DNA of 12,126 nucleotides from an uncultured Actinomycetes bacterium (lineage in GTDB: Bacteria > Actinomycetota > Acidimicrobiia > Acidimicrobiales > RAAP-2): the NCBI GenBank assembly GCA_903826715.1, contig CAIKFN010000115.1, forward strand, positions 1 to 12,126. Direction: 5' to 3'. Below, piece by piece: positions 1 through 7,154 of the stretch; position 1 is the stretch's first letter, and every line of letters starts with the position of its first letter. Below the pieces are notes generated by a model that worked only from the letters and a program-made list of their open reading frames with translations, was not told where the DNA came from and ran no database searches. Made by a program: the position numbers and the translations under genes.

Positions 1-19
1 CTAAATGTGAGATTCTTGA

Positions 20-157
20 ATGGTGAGCGATACAAAACCAACGAGTGACGAATACGAAGAAATCATTCGTGATTTAAAGGCAGAAATTGGCCGCCTAAAA
101 GAAGAGATCAGAAAAATAAGACGAGACAACAACGAAGTACCGCCACACTACTTATAA
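20..157 (+). CDS. Small charged coiled-coil protein, hypothetical
   Basis: A 45-codon open frame not recognised as any family. The start is ATG at 20 immediately followed by an in-frame GTG at 23; an in-frame TGA directly precedes the ATG, so the frame cannot extend upstream. The product is highly charged, with a run of alternating acidic and basic residues (about residues 11-37, e.g. EEIIRDLKAEIGRLKEEIRK) and hydrophobic Ile/Leu spacing that fits a short amphipathic or coiled-coil helix, then a short tail ending PPHYL. It has no signal peptide or membrane segment. A weak GAGA lies 7 bases upstream of the ATG. It converges on the small membrane-protein gene with 12 bases between stops. The coding look (no Cys, helix-like composition, no overlap with another gene) supports a real small gene, but length makes this uncertain. 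Confidence 0.5.
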   Translation: MVSDTKPTSDEYEEIIRDLKAEIGRLKEEIRKIRRDNNEVPPHYL

Positions 158-169
158 GAGTAAGGCTGC

Positions 170-409
170 CTATTTCTTCTTCGCTGCATTCACTGCACGC
201 TTTAGAGAGATTGCTAACGCACAAACGGCTAGTACGGGAAGTGCAATAACCGCTGCAGTGTTGTCACCCGCACCGCGAAGTCCGGCGATCACTCCAATAA
301 TCACTAGCGATGAGACAAATAACTCAGGAGTATCGCCCACGAGAAAGTCCCACCAAAACATAGCGAATCCCTTGAGTAGTCGAACTGGAAGTGGTTTCTT
401 CTCGCTCAT
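170..409 (-). CDS. Small two-helix membrane protein, last gene of the transporter operon
   Basis: A 79-residue protein of unknown function. It has a basic N-terminus, an aromatic patch (FAMFWWDFLVGDTPELF, about residues 15-31), two predicted membrane helices (about 30-45 and 52-70) and a Lys-rich cytoplasmic tail. Its ATG overlaps the stop of the upstream ExxE membrane-protein gene by 4 bases (ATGA), which implies translational coupling and a shared job. I infer it is a subunit or assembly partner of that membrane protein; the sequence shows no catalytic or metal-binding motif. The stop is TAG. No terminator-like hairpin is visible in the 12 bases after it. Confidence 0.85.
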   Translation of the reverse strand: MSEKKPLPVRLLKGFAMFWWDFLVGDTPELFVSSLVIIGVIAGLRGAGDNTAAVIALPVLAVCALAISLKRAVNAAKKK

Positions 410-1170
410 GCGTGTGCCTCAACTTTCGTTTTTGGTGTACCCGACTTTGCGAGACCAACAAGTCCCCATGTCACCAGCGTATACATGGCTACAAAGAAAG
501 CTAAGAAGCCGTCGTTTCCCGGCCACGTTACCTTAAGGCCCTCTCCTACCCAGAATGTTCCATAACTGACGAGCAGAATGCCAACACTCATCTTCATTGC
601 ATTTTCTGGGACTGAAGAAAGCTGCTTGGAGACAATTGCACCCATAACCGCAACAAGCACGAGTGCAATCCCAGCGGTTGTTGCAGCGAGACCTAGACGA
701 TGTGCCGATGTGCCAAGGGTAAGAACTGTGATTACAACTTCGAGCCCCTCGAGAAACACACCTTTAAACGCCATCACAAACGCCACGCGGTCACGCCCAA
801 TGGTCTGACCACTCGCTCTTAACTCTGCCACTGTCTCTTCATAAATTGCGTCTTCGTCATGCTTGGCCTTGAGACCACTCGATCGAAGTACCGCTTTTCG
901 CAACCACTGCATTCCAAAGATAAGGAGAACACCACCAACAATGAGTCGAAGCGTACTGAGCGGCACATGAATGAGTGCTGGACCAAAAGCCGCCACGAGG
1001 GCAACTAGCGCGACAATCGCTGCGATAACACCTTCAAATGCTGAACGCCAGCCCCGCGTATGGCCAACAGCGAAGACAATCGTTAGAGCCTCAACCATTT
1101 CTACGGCACACGCCAAAAACACCGCACCAACGAGAACAATCACACCTGAAGAAACAGTTGTTGCAAACAT
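406..1170 (-). CDS. Multi-pass membrane protein with duplicated ExxE helices (FTR1/ILT-like, COG4280-type)
   Basis: A 254-residue integral membrane protein with about seven helices. The first and fourth each carry an ExxE motif: E24/E27 in AVEMVEALTIVF and E141/E144 in FLEGLEVVITVL. The two halves look like an internal duplication of a three-helix unit separated by a hydrophilic segment (about 97-127). The second motif resembles the REGLE signature of FTR1-type ferric permeases, in which paired Glu residues bind iron. I believe the protein falls in the poorly described COG4280-like membrane group, but the link to FTR1 is inference. Its ATG follows the TAA of the ATPase gene with no gap, and its stop overlaps the next small gene, so it is an integral part of the transporter operon. 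A TerC/LysE-type exporter is the main alternative. Confidence 0.85.
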   Translation of the reverse strand: MFATTVSSGVIVLVGAVFLACAVEMVEALTIVFAVGHTRGWRSAFEGVIAAIVALVALVAAFGPALIHVPLSTLRLIVGGVLLIFGMQWLRKAVLRSSGLKAKHDEDAIYEETVAELRASGQTIGRDRVAFVMAFKGVFLEGLEVVITVLTLGTSAHRLGLAATTAGIALVLVAVMGAIVSKQLSSVPENAMKMSVGILLVSYGTFWVGEGLKVTWPGNDGFLAFFVAMYTLVTWGLVGLAKSGTPKTKVEAHA

Positions 1171-2286
1171 TTACATCTCCTCTGTACTTGGATCAATGGC
1201 AAAACATGAAGCTGGGTCAAGCGTCACTTTTATGTTGACGCCTCGATCAAAACGATGCTTTGAGTAAACCTTAGTTAACATTTCAGCTGCACCTACTTTT
1301 ACAACGTGCTCATAACCACGCCCGTTGAAAGCAACATCTCGGATTTCTCCAGGAATTCCTTCTTCATTAGTTTCAGGGAAAATAGAAACTCCAGCAGAAC
1401 GAACAAACAAACTTGCGTTGGCATCCTTTGAAAGTTTACCAATCTTGGTTGCTTCAACAGTGATGTCAGGTGCAAATGGTAGATACACCTCAACGAGCGA
1501 ATCTCCCATTTTCTTAAATTGCTTGATTGCGAACTCACCAGATACTCCTGTAAACCTAGTAACGAACGCATTGGCTGGACTCTTGTAGATCATCTCAGGT
1601 GTATCAAGTTGAACTAACTCTCCTTGTTTAAGCACGCCAACTTTGTCAGCTAACGCGAAAGCTTCTGACTGGTCATGAGTGATGTACAAAGCTGTGGCAC
1701 CTGACTCACGAGTCAAAGTTGCAATCTCAATACGTAGCGATTCGCGACGGTCAGCATCGAGATTTGAGAGAGGTTCGTCGAACAAAATTAGGCCTACCTC
1801 TGCAGCTAGTGCACGAGCTAGTGCAACTCTCTGCTGCTCACCACCAGAAAGCTGATTTGGATACCGATCAGCCAAGTGTGCAATGCCCACTCGATCAAGG
1901 AGGTTGTCGACACGGTCGGTGCGCGCTGGCTTAGATAATTGAGAATTATTTAGAGGGAAACCAATGTTCGCACGAACTGTTAAGTGAGGCCACAAGGCAT
2001 AGTCCTGGAATACCATCGCCAAGCCACGTTTTTCAGGCGGAAGGAATCCGCCTTCACCAGCAACTGGAGTTCCATTAATGAATATGGAACCTCGACTAGG
2101 GCGTTCAATGCCTGCCAAACAGCGAAGCAGCGTTGTCTTTCCTGATCCTGAGGGCCCCAGAAGAACGAGGAACGTACCGGGTGCAATTTCAAGGTTGACA
2201 TTATTGAGTGCATCCTTTTCACCAAACGTCTTTCCAACATTTTCAAAATGAACAGATGATGCTTTACGTGCTGTTTCGTTGCTCAC
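1171..2286 (-). CDS. ABC transporter ATPase, Fe(III)/spermidine-type with TOBE-like C-terminus
   Basis: A 371-residue ATP-binding subunit that powers the adjacent permease from the cytoplasmic face. With the chosen start, the motifs are Walker A GPSGSGKT at 44-51, Q-loop Q94 in VFQDYALWPH, signature LSGGEQQ from 146, Walker B LILFDEP with D170/E171, D-loop LSNLD and switch His204 (ITHDQ). About 130 residues follow the nucleotide-binding domain, consistent with a regulatory TOBE-like domain. I place the start at GTG 2286, not at the ATG 33 bases upstream. The GTG has a strong GAGAGGAA site at proper distance and overlaps the permease TGA as GTGA, whereas the upstream ATG would overlap the permease far more. 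The family (FbpC/FutC, PotA, CysA-like) does not fix the substrate by itself. Confidence 0.93.
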   Translation of the reverse strand: MSNETARKASSVHFENVGKTFGEKDALNNVNLEIAPGTFLVLLGPSGSGKTTLLRCLAGIERPSRGSIFINGTPVAGEGGFLPPEKRGLAMVFQDYALWPHLTVRANIGFPLNNSQLSKPARTDRVDNLLDRVGIAHLADRYPNQLSGGEQQRVALARALAAEVGLILFDEPLSNLDADRRESLRIEIATLTRESGATALYITHDQSEAFALADKVGVLKQGELVQLDTPEMIYKSPANAFVTRFTGVSGEFAIKQFKKMGDSLVEVYLPFAPDITVEATKIGKLSKDANASLFVRSAGVSIFPETNEEGIPGEIRDVAFNGRGYEHVVKVGAAEMLTKVYSKHRFDRGVNIKVTLDPASCFAIDPSTEEM

Positions 2287-4052
2287 GACTGAATTCCTCT
2301 CCATCCAATTCTGCGCCAACCCCTAGGAGTGACCAGACGATAAATACCTAAAGCAATAACAATGATTCCAAGCATTTCTAAAAGTGTCATGACTGTCATT
2401 GCTGTTCCGGCGCCAGTGTTGAAATTAGCCAGGTAATTCTGAATTGTTACTGATGCGGGTTCTTGGCTTGGGGGGAACAGAATTGTGGCAATTGCGAGCT
2501 CTGAAATTGTTTTAGTAAACGTCAAAAGCCACCCCCACAGCAATACTCGTGACATGAGGGGCAAATTAGTTGTGCGCCATGCAGTGAAGCGACCAGCTCC
2601 ATGCACCCGCGCCGCTTCTGAAAGTGAAGGTTGAATTTGACTTACGGGACCAGCCATGAAACGAGTCTGACCAGGCAGCGATGAGGCAATCAACGCAATG
2701 ATTAATAGTGGGAGCGTTTCATAAAGATTGATTACATGGTGGGTAATAAAACTTAAGTTATAGAAAAAGATGTAACCGATCGCAAGAACGACACCCGGAA
2801 TCGCAATTGAACCAAGAAGAAATATGTCGGTGATCCTTTGGCTTAAGCCCCCAACTTTAGTTACAAGTCGACGGGCCATTACTACTGCAAAAGCACCTGT
2901 GCATGATGCAACGACAAACCCCAATTGATCAGAAAGCAGCAGAGGAGTTCCTAGGCTCTTACCCGCTGATGGAGGATTAAAGATTTCGCGATAGTAAAGC
3001 AAAGTGAGGTGGAGATGACCGCCGTAAAAACTCTGACCACTAATGAACGAAGTCATAACGGCACCAAGGACTGGGACTCCAATTGCGACTACAAAGACTG
3101 TTGCAACTATTGTTGTTGCCAAGACACGCGGTCCTTTACGGAACTCTCTGACTCTCGGTGTTCGCGTGCGTCCAGAAAGCACTGCGAATGTGTTCTTTCT
3201 CATGACTCGAGATTGAAGAGTAATTGGTGGAACTATAGAAAGAATTAATACCGCGGCAACGACAGCAGCAACAGAAAAATTGGCGGGATAGCTCGAAATT
3301 GCTTTAAACAAGATGAACGTAGCAAGAGGAAAGTGCGCGTGATAGCCCAGCGTGTCAGCAACACCAAAGTCGCTAATAGTTTCAGCAAAACTAACGGCGA
3401 TGGCACTAAGAATTGCTGGGGAAATAATTGGCAGCACAGTTTTAAAGGTTTGGATTTTATTTGCGCCATGAATTCGTGCAGCATCTTCAAATTCAGGACC
3501 AAGACCCTGTAGCCCTGCAGTAATAATGAAATATGAGAATGGTAATGCTGCTGTTGTCAGCACAACCACGATTCCCAGAGGCCCAAAAAACTCATGATAA
3601 ATGTATGAACAGTTGATTCCTAGCGCCTGGAGACCACCAACTGGTTGCAGAAGATCAGTCCATCCCAGTGTCATCATCCAAGTAGGAAGAAGGAGAAGAA
3701 GCCACATTGCTACTGCCCAAAATCGACGGGCCCCAATGTTCGTTCGGTGAATTACCCAGGCCATTGAAGTTGCAATGGATACCGCAAAGATAGACACAAC
3801 AGTTGCTACCCAGAGAGAATTAAATATTGCACGTCCAGCAAATCCTTGAAAGGCTTCGTGAACATATTTCAACGTGAACCATTCAGGCCCTTGTTGGAAA
3901 AGGCGTGGGCTGACTCCTAGAGTAAGAAAACAGAGAACCGGCGCGCCAATGAGTAAGAACAGCGCTGTCCAAACACCAATACTGCCGAATGAAAACTTAC
4001 GGCGAGTATCCAACCCGTTCTCAGTGAAAGACTTTGCCTTGATTACGTTCAT
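2283..4052 (-). CDS. ABC transporter permease, fused double domain (FbpB/FutB class)
   Basis: A 589-residue inner-membrane permease formed of two homologous binding-protein-dependent transport domains (about 20-290 and 305-575), each with about six helices. Each half carries an EAA cytoplasmic loop that docks on the ATPase: AARIHGANKIQTFKTVLP at about 191-208 and EAARVHGAGRFTAWRTTNLP at about 479-498. This architecture is known from ferric-iron importers (FbpB, AfuB, FutB) and also from some 2-aminoethylphosphonate and thiamine importers. It lies downstream of the binding-protein gene, separated by a hairpin, and its TGA overlaps the ATPase GTG. The ATG at 4052 has only a weak GGAA upstream at long spacing, so lower translation than the binding protein is likely. 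Confidence 0.92.
   Translation of the reverse strand: MNVIKAKSFTENGLDTRRKFSFGSIGVWTALFLLIGAPVLCFLTLGVSPRLFQQGPEWFTLKYVHEAFQGFAGRAIFNSLWVATVVSIFAVSIATSMAWVIHRTNIGARRFWAVAMWLLLLLPTWMMTLGWTDLLQPVGGLQALGINCSYIYHEFFGPLGIVVVLTTAALPFSYFIITAGLQGLGPEFEDAARIHGANKIQTFKTVLPIISPAILSAIAVSFAETISDFGVADTLGYHAHFPLATFILFKAISSYPANFSVAAVVAAVLILSIVPPITLQSRVMRKNTFAVLSGRTRTPRVREFRKGPRVLATTIVATVFVVAIGVPVLGAVMTSFISGQSFYGGHLHLTLLYYREIFNPPSAGKSLGTPLLLSDQLGFVVASCTGAFAVVMARRLVTKVGGLSQRITDIFLLGSIAIPGVVLAIGYIFFYNLSFITHHVINLYETLPLLIIALIASSLPGQTRFMAGPVSQIQPSLSEAARVHGAGRFTAWRTTNLPLMSRVLLWGWLLTFTKTISELAIATILFPPSQEPASVTIQNYLANFNTGAGTAMTVMTLLEMLGIIVIALGIYRLVTPRGWRRIGWRGIQS
2295..2302 (-). promoter_or_regulatory. Ribosome binding site that fixes the ATPase start
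   Basis: On the minus strand the sequence GGAGAGGA lies 8 bases before the GTG at 2286. It supports the GTGA-overlap start over the longer in-frame ATG at 2319, because the site would lie inside the coding region of that longer form. Confidence 0.7.
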
Positions 4053-4070
4053 TATTTTTCTGATTCCGTT

Positions 4071-4117
4071 GTAATGATTTAACGCCGCGGTCTAATCCCG
4101 CGGCGTTAAATCATTAC
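4071..4117 (-). repeat. Perfect 20-bp inverted repeat (intercistronic hairpin)
   Basis: Arms at 4071-4090 and 4098-4117 are exact reverse complements with a 7-base loop. The GC-rich core (ACGCCGCGG and its complement) is flanked by A/T-rich outer pairs. It lies 16 bases after the stop of the binding-protein gene and 18 bases before the permease ATG. No T-tract follows it on the minus strand, so it is more likely an mRNA 3'-end stabiliser or partial attenuator than a full intrinsic terminator. It would raise binding protein over permease, a common need in ABC importers. Confidence 0.85.
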
Positions 4118-4133
4118 AGCTAGCAAGTAATTA

Positions 4134-5240
4134 TTAGCCTACGAAGTTACTATCAAACCAGTTGTTGATCTGAGTTTCGTATGGAGCCCATGTGTATGGG
4201 TTGATTGCGTATGGGTTCGTTGTAGTGATGTTTGGAATGATTGGATTTGCGAGAGTTGAACCAACTACTGGCCAGAACAGTGAGTCCCCAGTTGGGTCAC
4301 CAGTTCGCATTGCAAGCTGACCAGCAGGCGTGTAGAGCCATGCAACAAACTTTGCTGCGTCTGCACGAACGATTGCAGGCATCTTCGCGTCAATACCAAT
4401 TACACCAGGCAGTTCCATAGAGGCATCGAGGTACTTTTCACCAAGCGTCTTGTAGCTACCAAGTGTCTTTGAGTAGCATGCTGAGCCTTGAATAGTGGCC
4501 ATTCCAACTGCCTGATTCTGCATTGCGCCAAGTGTCACACCATTAGTTGGATTCACAACAAGTCCACCCTGAGTCTTCTGCGCAATGTTTTGATAGAACG
4601 CTTCACCCTTGGTGATTGCAGCCTTAACCTGAGCAGTTGTTGCATTGAATGGCAGATTACTAAGTTTTGAGAACACTCCAGCAATAAGTGGGAATGTTGG
4701 ACCAGATACTGATGGGTCGTTCATTCCAAGTGCATATTGAGTTGTTAGAAGATCAGTCCACTTCGAAGGTAGGTTTGACGCACTGACTTGTGCAGTGTCG
4801 TAGCAAAGTACGCCAGTCTCAGTCACACCAGTTGGTGAGAAACTGCCGTCAGCTGGAAGATTCGCCTTTCCGAGTGTGTTGAATGCAACCTTCGGCGCGC
4901 TGTTCTTCACAAGCATGCCAATTTGGTCAAGGTGCGCAAATGGGATTGCACCATCAACCCAGAGTGCACCCCACTTAGGGTTATTACCTTCTGCTTGCAC
5001 GTCAGTAAGAAGGGGACCTGTTGAATCATCCTTCAAAGTCACTGTGAAGCCAGGGTGTGTTGCGTTGAAGGCATCGACTGCTTGCTGGTCATAGCCCTGA
5101 GCCGAGTAAAGAACGAAACCTGGGTTAGACGCAGCGCCAGCCGTCAAGCTAACGAGGGATAGGGACGCTACAGCTAGAGCTGCAGATACTGCAATGGTCT
5201 TCTTGCGAAGTCCATTTAGTTTTAGTGTTGTAAGTTTCAT
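4134..5240 (-). CDS. Secreted solute-binding protein of the ABC importer (Fe(III)-type family)
   Basis: A 368-residue extracytoplasmic binding protein that would deliver substrate to the fused permease. The N-terminus is a signal peptide: Arg-Lys-Lys at 12-14, a hydrophobic stretch to about 33, and an Ala-Gly-Ala cleavage site near 34-36. There is no lipobox Cys, so it may be released or held in the envelope. The mature start (VLYSAQGYDQQAVDAFN, from residue 43) matches the opening strand of the iron/phosphonate/thiamine binding-protein group. The mature chain has only two cysteines (146 and 255), which could form a disulfide. The Tyr-Tyr pair of classic FbpA is not seen; aromatic residues cluster at the C-terminus instead. 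The gene ends with tandem stops. The ATG is forced by an in-frame TAA four codons upstream; a GAGG lies 17 bases away, farther than usual. Confidence 0.9.
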   Translation of the reverse strand: MKLTTLKLNGLRKKTIAVSAALAVASLSLVSLTAGAASNPGFVLYSAQGYDQQAVDAFNATHPGFTVTLKDDSTGPLLTDVQAEGNNPKWGALWVDGAIPFAHLDQIGMLVKNSAPKVAFNTLGKANLPADGSFSPTGVTETGVLCYDTAQVSASNLPSKWTDLLTTQYALGMNDPSVSGPTFPLIAGVFSKLSNLPFNATTAQVKAAITKGEAFYQNIAQKTQGGLVVNPTNGVTLGAMQNQAVGMATIQGSACYSKTLGSYKTLGEKYLDASMELPGVIGIDAKMPAIVRADAAKFVAWLYTPAGQLAMRTGDPTGDSLFWPVVGSTLANPIIPNITTTNPYAINPYTWAPYETQINNWFDSNFVG

Positions 5241-5267
5241 GAGCCATTTTTACGACCTCAAGATTTC

Positions 5268-5293
5268 TTAAATGTGACAAAAAACACATCTAA
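5268..5293 (-). promoter_or_regulatory. Candidate operator dyad upstream of the transporter operon
   Basis: Arms TTAAATGTG (5268-5276) and CACATCTAA (5285-5293) match at 8 of 9 positions around an A-rich 8-base spacer. The dyad lies 28 bp before the binding-protein ATG within the only intergenic gap (83 bp) between the histidine and transporter operons, where a promoter is expected. It does not match the Fur or DtxR/IdeR consensus that I know. The A-tract centre could instead be promoter spacer or bent DNA. Confidence 0.4.
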
Positions 5294-5323
5294 AAATGAA
5301 CAGTTGCATAATCTTCTGTGACG

Positions 5324-5869
5324 CTATTTATCGCGGCGGCGCAACTCGTCTTCAACGGCAGCGGGGTCTAATCCTCGGCTCTTTAGCAGCAGTAGCGTGT
5401 GAAACCACAGGTCAGCCGCCTCACTAATTACACGCTCGTCAGTTTCACTTAGTGCCGCAACTGCAAGCTCTACTGCCTCTTCGCCGACTTTTCTGGCAAT
5501 AAGTGGTGATCCCGCTTTCAACAGCTTTGACACGTAAGAGGTGTCTGAATTCTCTTGCTCACGCTGGAGTATCTTGCGCCACAGCCATGGCGTGAAGCAA
5601 GATGTTGCACCATCGTGACATGTTGGACCATCAGCATTGGCGCGCACCAAGACAGCGTCTTCATCACAGTCAAGAACAACTTCAACTGTGCGAAGGGTAT
5701 TGCCAGATGTTTCACCTTTTTTCCAAAGTTGCTGACGAGAGCGTGAAAAGAAGTGAACGTAGCCTGAAGACTTTGTCAGTGCCAATGCCTCCTCATCCAT
5801 CCAGCCCAGCATCAGAACGCGTCCAGTGGCGTCGTCTTGGACAATTGCAGCTCGCAGGTTTTCGCTCAT
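5324..5869 (-). CDS. hisIE: HisIE: phosphoribosyl-AMP cyclohydrolase / phosphoribosyl-ATP pyrophosphatase
   Basis: A 181-residue cytoplasmic fusion that catalyses steps 2 and 3 of histidine synthesis: PR-ATP pyrophosphate removal (HisE) and PR-AMP ring opening (HisI). The HisI part (about 1-100) has VLMLGWMDEEAL, the SRQQLWKKGETSGN region and zinc cysteines C68 (LDCDEDA), C84 (TCHDG) and C91 (SCF). The HisE part (about 105-181) has the metal-binding helix pattern KVGEEAVEL (from 127) and ISEAADLWFH. It is last in the histidine operon. Its ATG overlaps the hisF TGA by 4 bases and has AAGGA six bases upstream. HisI and HisE are separate genes in many actinobacteria, so the fusion is a lineage clue. 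No clear terminator follows, so some read-through into the transporter operon is possible. Confidence 0.96.
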   Translation of the reverse strand: MSENLRAAIVQDDATGRVLMLGWMDEEALALTKSSGYVHFFSRSRQQLWKKGETSGNTLRTVEVVLDCDEDAVLVRANADGPTCHDGATSCFTPWLWRKILQREQENSDTSYVSKLLKAGSPLIARKVGEEAVELAVAALSETDERVISEAADLWFHTLLLLKSRGLDPAAVEDELRRRDK

Positions 5870-6618
5870 ACTTTTTCCTTTAATGGTCGTAAGGTAATTC
5901 CAAATGATTCAATCTCAGCTCTAAGGCCCTTCAGCCCAGCTGGATTTTCGTGCACGATTGAAGCAATTAATGCTGCGTCAGTAATTCGAAGTGCTTCAGC
6001 TATGTGCTGAGCATTTCCAGCTCCACCTGAGGCGATCACTGGGATTGAAATAGCATCACGAACTTGTCTTGTCAGTTCTAGGTCAAATCCAGTGCGTTGT
6101 CCGTCTTGTCGGATAGATGTGAGAAGTATTTCACCCGCTCCACGACTCGCTGCTTCAATGGCCCATGGGACTGTTTTGATCTCTGTTGCATTACGACCAC
6201 CGTGTGTGTGCACAACGCCATCTCCGGCGTCAATTGCAACAACAACTGCTTGACTTCCAAAAAGTTCAGCAATCTCACTAATTAGTTCAGGATTACTCAG
6301 TGCTGCTGAGTTAAGTGAAACACGGTCAGCACCTGCTTCAATAATGCGAGACGCGTCTTCAACTGTGCGAATCCCACCACCAACGGTGAAAGGGATTTCA
6401 AGGACATCAGCAACCTGCGCAACGACCGACGTCATTGTCTTGGCGCCTTCTGGGGTTGCTGTGATGTCTAGGAATACAAGTTCATCCGCACCCCCATCGC
6501 TATAGAACTTTGCGAGCTCTACTGGGTCGCCAACGTCACGAAGACCAACGAAGCTGACACCTTTCACTACGCGCCCATTGGCGACGTCAAGGCAAGGGAT
6601 TAAACGAGAGTAAGGCAT
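5866..6618 (-). CDS. hisF: HisF: imidazole glycerol phosphate synthase, cyclase subunit
   Basis: A 250-residue TIM-barrel protein that joins ammonia from HisH to PRFAR, giving imidazole glycerol phosphate and AICAR. The catalytic aspartates are present: D11 in IPCLDV and D130 in VAIDAG. The phosphate-binding loops VGGGIR (about 79-84) and IASGGAG in the C-terminal half are intact. One oddity: the usual S-I/M-D-R-D-G-T-K loop reads SIRQDGQRTG (168-177). Arg170 replaces the first conserved Asp, while the second Asp (D172) is kept. The gene starts inside hisH (19-base overlap), fitting a tightly coupled HisH-HisF heterodimer. Length is normal for the family. Confidence 0.97.
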   Translation of the reverse strand: MPYSRLIPCLDVANGRVVKGVSFVGLRDVGDPVELAKFYSDGGADELVFLDITATPEGAKTMTSVVAQVADVLEIPFTVGGGIRTVEDASRIIEAGADRVSLNSAALSNPELISEIAELFGSQAVVVAIDAGDGVVHTHGGRNATEIKTVPWAIEAASRGAGEILLTSIRQDGQRTGFDLELTRQVRDAISIPVIASGGAGNAQHIAEALRITDAALIASIVHENPAGLKGLRAEIESFGITLRPLKEKV

Positions 6619-7154
6619 TGCTCTAAAAAGTTGAGCCCAGCATCACCACTTTTTTCTGGGTGAAACTGAACGCCGAAGAATGACCCATTTCGCACAGCAA
6701 CGCAGAATCCGTCAGATGTCGCAACGGTGTCTGGTGACTGGCCAACAAATGAGTGTGCAAAATAAAAAGACTCATTCCACGGGTCTACATTGGCCCATCC
6801 GAGTCGCGGCACGCGGTCTGCCTGTAGACGACGAACGTCGCCTTCAAGTAGTCCTAGGCAAGTAACACCGTCATCTTCTTCACTCGTCTGAAGCGCTAAC
6901 TGCATTCCTAGACAAATACCAAGCGTTGCCCCACCATTACTGAATCGCGTACGAAGTGCATCAGCAGCGCCAGTTTGATTTAAGTGTTCCATGGCACTTC
7001 GCGCCGATCCAACACCGGGAAGCACTACGAAGGATGCTTCGAGAATTGCTGCTGGGTCGCTAAGGACAACACTCGATTTGCCGAGGTGCGTTAATGCAGC
7101 GCGAACTGAGCGGGTATTGCCCGCTCCGTAGTCCACAACAACAACATCGCTCAC
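6600..7154 (-). CDS. hisH: HisH: imidazole glycerol phosphate synthase, glutamine amidotransferase subunit
   Basis: A 184-residue class I glutaminase that makes ammonia and channels it to HisF. The start is an oxyanion-side DYGAGN motif (about 8-13). The catalytic triad is C81 (GICLGMQ), H165 and E167 (FHPEKS), and the interface motifs VPRLGW and YFAHSF are present. It starts at GTG 7154, which overlaps the hisCB TGA as GTGA and has AAGGG six bases upstream. At 184 residues it is slightly shorter than the usual ~200, in keeping with the compact neighbours. Confidence 0.96.
   Translation of the reverse strand: MSDVVVVDYGAGNTRSVRAALTHLGKSSVVLSDPAAILEASFVVLPGVGSARSAMEHLNQTGAADALRTRFSNGGATLGICLGMQLALQTSEEDDGVTCLGLLEGDVRRLQADRVPRLGWANVDPWNESFYFAHSFVGQSPDTVATSDGFCVAVRNGSFFGVQFHPEKSGDAGLNFLEQCLTLV

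Noticed and set aside
2287..2319. ATG start 11 codons earlier for the ATPase
   Set aside because: The strong ribosome site at 2295-2302 and the GTGA overlap with the permease stop favour GTG 2286.
4071..4117. Hairpin as a Rho-independent terminator
   Set aside because: No T-tract follows on the minus strand, and the downstream permease and ATPase genes have no other good promoter visible.
5268..5293. Fur or DtxR/IdeR box before the transporter operon
   Set aside because: The arms do not match the GATAATGAT-type or TTAGG-type consensus sequences; kept only as an unassigned dyad.
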